NCBI GenBank assembly: GCA_937910305.1
Contig: CALEPS010000008.1
Span: 1-12,405, forward strand
Source of the DNA: an uncultured Bacteroidales bacterium
GTDB taxonomy: Bacteria; Bacteroidota; Bacteroidia; Bacteroidales; Paludibacteraceae
Direction: 5' to 3'
DNA: 12,405 nt
Shown here piece after piece: positions 7,374 through 12,405 of the stretch. Both the position numbers and the translations under genes were made by a program. Position 1 is the first letter of the stretch; each line of letters begins with the position of its first letter. Below the pieces are notes generated by a model that saw nothing but the letters and a program-made list of their open reading frames with translations, was not told the DNA's origin and ran no database searches.

Positions 7374-8022
7374 ATGCTTGAATAATATGTTTGTCATTCG
7401 GGTCCAGCGTGAGAACAAGGACGCTGAGGTGTCTCGCGTCGCATCCCTCGGGAATGTCGATCGGCTCTTTGTCCGCTATCGCGCGGAGCACATGGCGGTG
7501 GTAGTATTCCATGTTGACGGAGTTGTCCGGCATGGCCTGTGCTCCTTTCACGCTGTCTTCTATCAGCCAGTAAGCCGTTTCTGTCTTCTCCGTAGAAGGG
7601 ACGGTGTTGTCTTTCATCGTCTCGTATAGGGCGGTTGCCCATTCCTGCGGATCGATAAACCAGTTGCCGTTATAGGGCTTCAGGTCTATGTTACCGGTCG
7701 GGAAGGGGGTGGAAGCGTTTCCTCCCATCCATCGGTAGATACTGTCTGCCTCCGGACAAGTGTAGTCGTATTTCCCTTGCGTGAAGGGGTTGGACGCCGG
7801 ATGGAGGGAAACGATATACAACTGCCCTTCGTACCTCTCTTCCAGTTCCCGTGCTTTCTCTGCCGCGGCAGGGCAGTTGACACAACGGAAACCGGTGTAT
7901 TCCACCAGCACATGCCTTCTTCCGCTCTCTCCCGTATCGATCGGGATGAACTGTTCGTCCGCCGGAATGATCTCGCATCCGGTAAAGAAGAAGGCTAAAA
8001 TGTAAATGAATAACTTGCGCAT
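7324..8022 (-). CDS. Small Omp28-like lipoprotein with thioredoxin-like CVNC motif
   Basis: This is a 232-residue lipoprotein starting at ATG 8022, chosen because MRKLFIYILAFFFTGC is a typical lipoprotein signal (lipobox FTGC, Cys16) and an AAGGAG sequence lies just upstream; an in-frame ATG at 8052 would add ten polar residues. The mature domain begins HVLVEYTGFRCVNCP, with C47-x-x-C50 where the larger Omp28-type protein of this operon has GCGYCP. LYIVSLHP and STPFPTGNID (candidate cis-Pro108) continue the thioredoxin-like pattern. It is much shorter than the other Omp28-type protein and lacks its C-terminal beta domain. It overlaps the DUF6029 gene by 28 nt. Probably an outer-membrane-anchored thiol protein; whether it acts as reductase, oxidase or folding factor cannot be told. 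Confidence 0.8.
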   Translation of the reverse strand: MRKLFIYILAFFFTGCEIIPADEQFIPIDTGESGRRHVLVEYTGFRCVNCPAAAEKARELEERYEGQLYIVSLHPASNPFTQGKYDYTCPEADSIYRWMGGNASTPFPTGNIDLKPYNGNWFIDPQEWATALYETMKDNTVPSTEKTETAYWLIEDSVKGAQAMPDNSVNMEYYHRHVLRAIADKEPIDIPEGCDARHLSVLVLTLDPNDKHIIQAYEKKLYSDTPVSFVSH

Positions 8023-9674
8023 ACTCCTTCCATTTGTGGTACGTACCGGCAAATACCGCCGGAACAGTTATATCCTTCCCTTGTTTTGGTATATCCTATG
8101 TTAGCGCGGTGGGCGCCGTAGGTAAAGGTCAGCCCTGCCGTGTAGTAATGTTTGTTGGTCGCATCCGGCGCGTAGCCGATGTTGTACATCCATTGTCCGC
8201 TGAGCGTCCAGTGGCGGTAAAGAGTCAGTTCGTACAAGGCGAAGAGCCATTGACCCTCATGGTCCGGCGAATAGAGATACTGGATCTCACCCCGCATGGA
8301 GATGTTGGTGTTCACCTGGGTCCGTGCGTCGATGACCGCTATTCCGGATCGTATCATTCCCCCGTGACCGGTTATCGTCTGTTGGTTATAAGCCTGGTAC
8401 ATCAGCATGGCATTGAGCCACCATGTCTTGGAGAGGCGTTTGTTAAGCTCCATGTTGACATCCGTATAGGCCTCGTTCTGCCCGTTCTCCGCCGGCACGC
8501 GGATATGACTCGCCGCCCAACGCATGGTAGTGCCGTACCGTCCGCCCATCTTGGTCTTGCGCGGCCACGTGTAGCGCACTTCCGCCTGCATCGCCCATTC
8601 CTGTTTGGTATATTGTGTGGCGTAAGGGTAGAGTGCCGCTAACGCATAGGTGTGCTGCTGCGCAAAAGCCGGCATATGGTTCAGCCTGCCGGCCAGACCC
8701 GTACGCAGTCGCTCAGAACGGAAGGACATGTTCTCCGAATATTTCATCTGCGCCAGCACGGACAGCCCTTTGCGGGAGTAACCGAGACTGACGAGTCCCG
8801 CCATGCCGTTTTTGTAACTGAAGTGGTTCTCTGTGCCGGGGTCGTTGAATTTATAGGCAAACTCCGCGAGCAGGTCAAACCCCTTCACTTGCAGCCCGGT
8901 GCGCACGTCCGTTGCGCCTATCCAGCGGGGCAGGTTGTACATGTACATCCCGTCACCCGTCACCGGTAACCCGCCACCCGAAGCAATGATCGTGTCCTGC
9001 GCTTCGTATTTGGAGACCCAGCTGCCGCCTATTGTCCAACTTATGTCTCGGGCTTGCATCTGCGGGATCCATTCCTCTATATGCAGTTCCGCGTCTGCGC
9101 CTATGGCTGCGTCGCGGGCGTAGTTCCAGCCGAAAGCGTTGTCCTTGTAACAGTTCCAATACCGTCTCTGTTTGCCGCCTATCGCCGTGAGATGAATGCC
9201 CTTGTAGGGTGTGGCTTCTATCTTCGCGCCGCGCAAGGCTCCGTCGATACCTAACGCACGGTCTTCGTAGAGGTTGAGAATCAGACCCGAACCGAACTGG
9301 CCATAGACATCGCCTATCGTGATCTCGCCCCAGGTGAATGAAGCGGCGATGCTGAGGTGGCTCATGCCATAGCCGTTGAAGTCCGCTTCGTATCCCGGTA
9401 AGGGCCATTGCGTCAACTCCAGACGAGTCTTGGCTCTTAACTCCCGAAAGGAAGTCTTCTTCCGCCCACCCGTCACCGGTAACCCGTCACCCGTAACCCC
9501 TCTCTGCCAGTTGACCCCCAGATCGAGGTAACTGTTGCTGTGGTACATAACGGGAGTCCAGTCCAGCAATCCGTCATGCTGGATAGCTCCGCTCACAAAC
9601 ACCGTGTCGCCCGCCCATAGGCTCGTACAGCAGAACAGACTAACGCAGATATTTCGCAATCTCTTCCTCGTCAC
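7995..9674 (-). CDS. DUF6029-type outer-membrane beta-barrel protein
   Basis: 559 residues: a signal peptide (cleaved about Trp20-Ala21, before GDTVFVSGAIQ), then amphipathic strands throughout and an aromatic C-terminus (SYSFTF), as in outer-membrane barrels. Family landmarks recalled for DUF6029 are PLPGYEADFNGYG (91-103), GDVYGQFGSGLIL (121-133), ALGIDGALRGAKI (140-152), GGKQRRYWN (166-174) and QHTYALAALYPYATQ in the second half. The function of the family is unknown; the context (a TlpA-like gene before it and two CxxC lipoproteins after it) suggests it holds or exports the redox partners at the outer membrane. The start at 9674 lies inside the TlpA gene (35-nt overlap). Two loops (about residues 58-70 and 232-242) are encoded by related 7-bp repeat arrays and read GLPVTGG and GLPVTGDG. 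Confidence 0.85.
   Translation of the reverse strand: MTRKRLRNICVSLFCCTSLWAGDTVFVSGAIQHDGLLDWTPVMYHSNSYLDLGVNWQRGVTGDGLPVTGGRKKTSFRELRAKTRLELTQWPLPGYEADFNGYGMSHLSIAASFTWGEITIGDVYGQFGSGLILNLYEDRALGIDGALRGAKIEATPYKGIHLTAIGGKQRRYWNCYKDNAFGWNYARDAAIGADAELHIEEWIPQMQARDISWTIGGSWVSKYEAQDTIIASGGGLPVTGDGMYMYNLPRWIGATDVRTGLQVKGFDLLAEFAYKFNDPGTENHFSYKNGMAGLVSLGYSRKGLSVLAQMKYSENMSFRSERLRTGLAGRLNHMPAFAQQHTYALAALYPYATQYTKQEWAMQAEVRYTWPRKTKMGGRYGTTMRWAASHIRVPAENGQNEAYTDVNMELNKRLSKTWWLNAMLMYQAYNQQTITGHGGMIRSGIAVIDARTQVNTNISMRGEIQYLYSPDHEGQWLFALYELTLYRHWTLSGQWMYNIGYAPDATNKHYYTAGLTFTYGAHRANIGYTKTREGYNCSGGICRYVPQMEGVCASYSFTF
8949..8983. repeat. 7-bp tandem array in the DUF6029 gene (distal copy)
   Basis: Five 7-bp units on the plus strand: CCCGTCA twice, then CCGGTAA, CCCGCCA and CCCGAAG. 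Read on the coding strand it is in frame and gives GGGLPVTGDG, between a conserved SKYEAQD segment and YNLPRWIGA, so it falls in a loop. It shares the CCCGTCA and CCGGTAA units with the array at 9462-9503 of the same gene. Confidence 0.8.
9462..9503. repeat. 7-bp tandem array in the DUF6029 gene (proximal copy)
   Basis: The core 9469-9496 is four clean 7-bp units (CCCGTCA, CCGGTAA, CCCGTCA, CCCGTAA), with one degenerate unit on each side. In frame it encodes RGVTGDGLPVTGG (58-70), in the first predicted extracellular or turn region of the barrel. The units are the same as those of the array about 500 bp away in this gene. Confidence 0.8.
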
Positions 9675-10113
9675 CTTCCGCGTAGCCGATGTGGTTGTAA
9701 ACGATCTTGCCCTTGCCGTCTATTACAAACAGATGGGGGATATTCTGTACGTTCATGGCGCGTTTGAGCGTGCCGTTAGGGTCGAGCAGTACCTTGTATT
9801 CCCATCCGTTGCCGTTTACCAGCGGTTTCACTTTATGAATGTCCTGAGCCTGGTCTGTCGAGACGATATATACCGTCACGCCGTACTCGTCCTGCCAGTC
9901 CGGGTATAACTCGTTGATCGCTTTCAACTCACGCATGCAGGGTTTGCACCACGTGGCGAAGAAAGAGATAATAACCGGTTTGCCATCCTGCGCGAGGGAA
10001 CTTATGTTCACGCTCTTTCCGTCTATATCGTCCAGACTGACTGCTGGTAAAGCCGCCTCCATGCTCATTGCCACAAGGGAGAGACATATGATAAATAATA
10101 GCCGTTTCATCAT
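9640..10113 (-). CDS. TlpA-like periplasmic thioredoxin-family protein
   Basis: 157 residues with an N-terminal signal peptide (cleavage about AMSMEA-ALPA, residue 20), so exported, and no lipobox. The domain is a TlpA/ResA-type thioredoxin fold: PAVSLDDIDGKSVNISSL, the active site FFATWCKPC (Cys56, Cys59), then YIVSTDQ, and NIPHLFVIDGKGKIV with the cis-proline Pro126. These proteins transfer electrons to or from disulfides in the periplasm; the WCKPC site is typical of the family. It is the first gene of the operon, right after a Bacteroidetes-type promoter. The next start (9674) lies 35 nt inside its 3' end. ATG codons at 10113 and 10110 are both possible starts; the first was taken. The likely partners are the two CxxC lipoproteins downstream, by inference from order only. 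Confidence 0.9.
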   Translation of the reverse strand: MMKRLLFIICLSLVAMSMEAALPAVSLDDIDGKSVNISSLAQDGKPVIISFFATWCKPCMRELKAINELYPDWQDEYGVTVYIVSTDQAQDIHKVKPLVNGNGWEYKVLLDPNGTLKRAMNVQNIPHLFVIDGKGKIVYNHIGYAEGDEEEIAKYLR

Positions 10114-10132
10114 TATAAACTTTTTTAGGCCG

Positions 10133-10164
10133 CAAAATTACAACTTTTTTGGGACATGTGCAAG
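10133..10164 (-). promoter_or_regulatory. Bacteroidetes-type promoter of the tlpA-to-folC operon
   Basis: On the minus strand a -7 element TAATTTTG (10140-10133), matching TAnnTTTG, is preceded after 20 nt by CTTG (10164-10161) as the -33 element. The predicted transcript start is about 10126-10120, only 10-15 nt before the ATG at 10113. A direct repeat AACTTTTTT (plus strand 10118-10126 and 10142-10150) flanks the -7 box. The spacing and sequence fit the primary sigma factor consensus of this phylum. Confidence 0.7.
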
Positions 10165-10166
10165 AG

Positions 10167-10186
10167 TTTGTATAGATTTATACAAA
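10167..10186. promoter_or_regulatory. Perfect 8-bp inverted repeat just upstream of the operon promoter (possible operator)
   Basis: TTTGTATA (10167-10174) and TATACAAA (10179-10186) are exact inverted copies around a 4-nt centre. The site ends 3 nt before the -33 element, where an activator or repressor dimer could bind. It also abuts the T-run of the clpB terminator, so it might instead be a second weak hairpin in the clpB 3' end. No regulator gene lies nearby. Confidence 0.45.
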
Positions 10187-10212
10187 AAAAAAGCGCCGCG
10201 CGGGCGCTTTTT
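10184..10212 (-). terminator. Intrinsic terminator of clpB
   Basis: On the minus strand, one nucleotide after the clpB stop, a 10-bp perfect stem (AAAAAGCGCC pairing with GGCGCTTTTT; plus strand 10188-10197 against 10203-10212) with a 5-nt loop is followed by a run of nine T. The G/C half of the stem plus the U tract is a strong Rho-independent signal. It separates clpB from the operon downstream. Confidence 0.92.
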
Positions 10213-10213
10213 C

Positions 10214-12289
10214 TTAGTTGCGGAATCGGAGCTCGCCGTCCCGCAGTTCGACAATGACAGGTTTCTTGTGATCCACTTTTCCGGCTATGATAGCCTTGCT
10301 CAGTTCGTTGAGTACCAGCCGTTGCAATGCTCTCTTGACCGGTCTCGCTCCGAACTGCGGATCGAACCCTTCTTTCGCGATATAGGAGATAGCGTCGTCC
10401 GTCACGCGCAGGTCGATGCCTTGCTCCTCCAGCATCTTGTGGATGCGGCCTACCTGCAGTTTGACAACCGCGCGGATGTCTGCTTCGCTCAACTCGCTGA
10501 AGTGGATGATCTCGTCAATACGGTTGATGAACTCCGGACGGACGGAGGCGCGCAACTGCTCCTCCGTGAGGTTGGAGGTCATGATAATCAAGGTGTTCTT
10601 GAAGTTGACCACACGGCCTTTGTTATCCGTCAGTCGGCCGTCGTCCAGAACCTGAAGCAGTACGTTGAACACATCCGGATGCGCTTTCTCGATCTCGTCG
10701 AAGAGAACGACGGAGTACGGTTTTCTACGGATTGCTTCGGTGAGCTGGCCTCCCTCGTCATATCCTACATATCCCGGAGGTGCTCCGATAAGACGGGTGG
10801 CACTGAACTTCTCCTGGTACTCGGACATGTCGATACGGGTGATCATGTTCTCGTCGTCGAAGAGGTAGTCTGCCAGGGCTTTCGCCAGTTCGGTCTTTCC
10901 GACACCGGTCGTACCGAGGAAGATGAATGAGCCGATAGGTCTCTTAGGATCCTGCAGGCCGGCACGGCTGCGGCGGATAGCATCGCTGACGGCTTCGATA
11001 GCTGCGTCCTGTCCGATGATACGTTTGTGGAGCTCTTCCTCCAGATGGAGCAGTTTGTCACGCTCGGATTGCATCATCTTGGCTACGGGTATGCCGGTCC
11101 AGCGCGCTACTACTTCGGCTATATCGTCCTCATCGACCTCCTCTTTGATTAGCGGAGAGCTGACTGCTGACTGCTGATGGCTGAGGGCTTCCTGAGCGGC
11201 TTTGATGTTCGCTTCTGCAGCAGGAATCTGGCTGTATCGGATCTCTGCTACCTTGCCGTAGTCACCTTCGCGTTCGGCTACTTCGGCTTGGTGTTTGAGG
11301 GTCTCGATACGTGCTTTTTCGTTCTGGATGGTAGCTACGTAGCCTTTCTCTTTGTTCCAGCGCGCATTGAGTTCGCTGGATTGCTTTTTCAGCTCCGCCA
11401 ACTGTGTTTCAATGGCTTTGAGTTTGACTTCGTCCTTATCGCGCTTAATCGCTTCGCGCTCGATCTCGAGTTGCTTGATCTGACGGTCGAGCGAATCGAT
11501 CTCTTCCGGTTTGGAATCCACCTCCAGCCTTAGTTTGGCGGCTGCTTCATCCACCAGATCGATTGCTTTGTCCGGCAGGAAACGGTCGGTGATATATCGC
11601 GCGGAGAGAGTGACGGCAGCGATGATAGCATCGTCTTTGATACGCACCTTATGGTGGGTCTCATAACGCTCTTTCAGTCCCCGGAGGATGGAGATTGTCG
11701 CCGCCTCGTCCGGTTCGTCCACCATCACTTTCTGGAACCGCCGCTCAAGCGCTTTGTCGGTCTCGAAATACTTCTGGTATTCGTCCAAAGTGGTAGCTCC
11801 GATGGCGCGCAGGTCGCCTCTCGCCAGTGCAGGTTTCAGGATGTTCGCCGCGTCCATGGCACCGCTGGATTTGCCGGCGCCTACAAGCGTGTGGATCTCA
11901 TCGATAAAGAGGATGATCTCGCCGGCTGAGGCTACTACTTCGTTTACTACGCCTTTCAGCCTCTCTTCGAACTCACCTTGATATTTTGCGCCCGCGATGA
12001 GCGCACCCATGTCAAGCGAATAGATCTGTTTCTTCTTCAGGTTTTCCGGTACGTCACCGCGCATAATCCGGTGCGCCAGACCTTCGGCGATAGCCGTCTT
12101 GCCCACACCCGGTTCTCCGATCAGGATAGGGTTGTTTTTTGTCCTTCTCGACAGGATCTGCAGCACACGCCGGATCTCGTCGTCCCGGCCTATAACCGGA
12201 TCCAGCTTGCCCTCGCGGGCACGTTCGCAGAGGTTAATCGCGAACTTGTTCAGATTTTCATTCTGGTTGTTTTGATTCGTCGTATTCAT
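10214..12289 (-). CDS. clpB: ClpB-type AAA+ disaggregase core lacking the N-terminal domain
   Basis: 691 residues against about 860 for typical ClpB. This hexameric Hsp100 ATPase pulls aggregated proteins apart with DnaK in the cytoplasm. NBD1 has Walker A GEPGVGKT (58-65), Walker B ILFIDE (126-131) and arginine fingers LERRF (181-185). A coiled-coil M domain spans about 255-375. NBD2 has Walker A GTTGVGKT (459-466), Walker B VVLFDE (527-532), sensor MTSN (570-573) and RPEFINR (584-590). It starts in the linker just before KLDPVIGRDDEIRR, so the roughly 145-residue Clp N-domain is absent; the upstream frame meets a stop at 12371-12373 with no earlier ATG. The MTSN-to-RPEFINR segment is about 20 residues shorter than usual. 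A 7-bp array encodes the SHQQSAVSSPL linker (370-380). Naming it clpB rests on the M domain and WTGIPV (397-402). Confidence 0.92.
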   Translation of the reverse strand: MNTTNQNNQNENLNKFAINLCERAREGKLDPVIGRDDEIRRVLQILSRRTKNNPILIGEPGVGKTAIAEGLAHRIMRGDVPENLKKKQIYSLDMGALIAGAKYQGEFEERLKGVVNEVVASAGEIILFIDEIHTLVGAGKSSGAMDAANILKPALARGDLRAIGATTLDEYQKYFETDKALERRFQKVMVDEPDEAATISILRGLKERYETHHKVRIKDDAIIAAVTLSARYITDRFLPDKAIDLVDEAAAKLRLEVDSKPEEIDSLDRQIKQLEIEREAIKRDKDEVKLKAIETQLAELKKQSSELNARWNKEKGYVATIQNEKARIETLKHQAEVAEREGDYGKVAEIRYSQIPAAEANIKAAQEALSHQQSAVSSPLIKEEVDEDDIAEVVARWTGIPVAKMMQSERDKLLHLEEELHKRIIGQDAAIEAVSDAIRRSRAGLQDPKRPIGSFIFLGTTGVGKTELAKALADYLFDDENMITRIDMSEYQEKFSATRLIGAPPGYVGYDEGGQLTEAIRRKPYSVVLFDEIEKAHPDVFNVLLQVLDDGRLTDNKGRVVNFKNTLIIMTSNLTEEQLRASVRPEFINRIDEIIHFSELSEADIRAVVKLQVGRIHKMLEEQGIDLRVTDDAISYIAKEGFDPQFGARPVKRALQRLVLNELSKAIIAGKVDHKKPVIVELRDGELRFRN
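11156..11190. repeat. 7-bp tandem array inside clpB
   Basis: Five 7-bp units with consensus ANNGCTG (AGAGCTG, ACTGCTG twice, ATGGCTG, AGGGCTT). In frame it gives HQQSAVSS (about 371-378), between the end of the M-domain coiled coil and the conserved IKEEVDEDDIAEVV entry to NBD2. That stretch is variable in length in ClpB proteins. Confidence 0.8.
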
Positions 12290-12317
12290 AGTTGTATATT
12301 GTTTGGTTATTACTTTT

Positions 12318-12405
12318 TCACCTTTCGTACTTCGTACATCGTCCTTCGTACATCGTACATCGTCCTTCCTTCAATTTCCGCGCCAAATACCGCAGACCTG
12401 CCATT
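12318..12405 (-). CDS. Possible 3' end of an unidentified upstream gene
   Basis: A minus-strand frame entering from the right edge reads MAGLRYLARKLKEGR and then a repeat-encoded Cys/Tyr/Arg-rich tail to a TGA at 12318-12320. The basic, hydrophobic first part looks like a real protein C-terminus; the rest is translated 7-bp repeat. A second minus frame is also open to a stop at 12310-12312, so the choice is weak. The first part also vaguely resembles the last helix of a Clp N-domain (LR-x5-LKEG), but that is not enough to call it. Confidence 0.25.
   Translation of the reverse strand, partial: MAGLRYLARKLKEGRCTMYEGRCTKYER
12324..12372. repeat. 7-bp tandem array upstream of clpB
   Basis: Seven uninterrupted 7-bp units on the plus strand, mixing TTCGTAC, ATCGTCC and ATCGTAC and ending in a degenerate TTCCTTC. 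This is the longest and cleanest array in the window. It lies 35 nt before the clpB start, inside the region that would normally encode the N-domain to NBD1 linker. No convincing TAnnTTTG promoter was seen between here and the clpB ATG. Confidence 0.88.

Noticed and set aside
7374..7418. Longer start for the small secreted protein at 7418
   Set aside because: It would put about 15 polar or basic residues before the signal peptide and deepen the overlap; the ATG at 7373 gives a normal signal peptide.
10118..10150. Direct repeat AACTTTTTT as a mobile-element footprint
   Set aside because: The copies are 24 bp apart around the -7 box with no transposase or terminal inverted repeats; short A/T runs are common in promoters of this phylum.
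9914..10930. Plus-strand open frame of 338 codons
   Set aside because: It crosses the tlpA gene, the promoter, the terminator and the end of clpB in antisense; no family features, and it would have to read through the clpB hairpin.
12324..12372. Possible CRISPR-like or iteron array
   Set aside because: Units are only 7 bp with no spacers between them, so not CRISPR; no replication initiator gene or AT-rich origin region is near, so iterons are not supported.

Overview
The window comes from a member of the Bacteroidota, most likely order Bacteroidales. The evidence is an Omp28-type lipoprotein pair, a DUF6029-type outer-membrane barrel, a TlpA-like thioredoxin, a C-terminal tail resembling type IX secretion tails, a promoter of the form TTG-N20-TAnnTTTG, and few strong Shine-Dalgarno sites. 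No exact taxon can be read from the sequence. Every convincing gene is on the minus strand. No tRNA, rRNA, transposase or CRISPR was seen.

In transcription order (high to low coordinates): the possible tail of an unidentified gene (12405-12318), a 7-bp repeat array, and a ClpB disaggregase core with no N-terminal domain (12289-10214), which ends at a strong intrinsic terminator. Then come a perfect 8-bp inverted repeat and a Bacteroidetes-type promoter (10164-10133). The promoter appears to drive one long compact operon: a TlpA-like thioredoxin (10113-9640), a DUF6029 barrel (9674-7995), a small Omp28-like lipoprotein with CxxC (8022-7324), a secreted beta-sandwich protein (7373-6846), a larger Omp28-type lipoprotein with CxxC (6812-5415), the replicative polymerase dnaE (5418-1417), and a NadD-FolC protein (1420 to the left edge). 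Neighbouring genes overlap at every junction except one. That junction (6845-6813) is filled by a 7-bp repeat array. The last two junctions are ATGA overlaps.

The first five operon genes all have an export or lipoprotein signal. Three of them have a thioredoxin-type CxxC with a candidate cis-proline. Together they look like an envelope thiol/disulfide module. The last two are cytoplasmic housekeeping functions: replication, and NAD plus folate biosynthesis.

Two things stand out. First, the NAD gene nadD and the folate gene folC are one uninterrupted reading frame. NadD stops just after its ISS-FLR motif and the FolC start follows directly. Second, at least six short degenerate tandem arrays with a strict 7-bp period, plus one with an 8-bp period, are scattered through the window. 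Their core sequences differ. Five of the seven lie wholly inside protein-coding genes, in frame and at variable loops or linkers. One supplies the stop codon of a secreted protein, and one sits where the N-terminal domain linker of ClpB would be expected. They resemble the heptanucleotide STRR repeats known from filamentous cyanobacteria.
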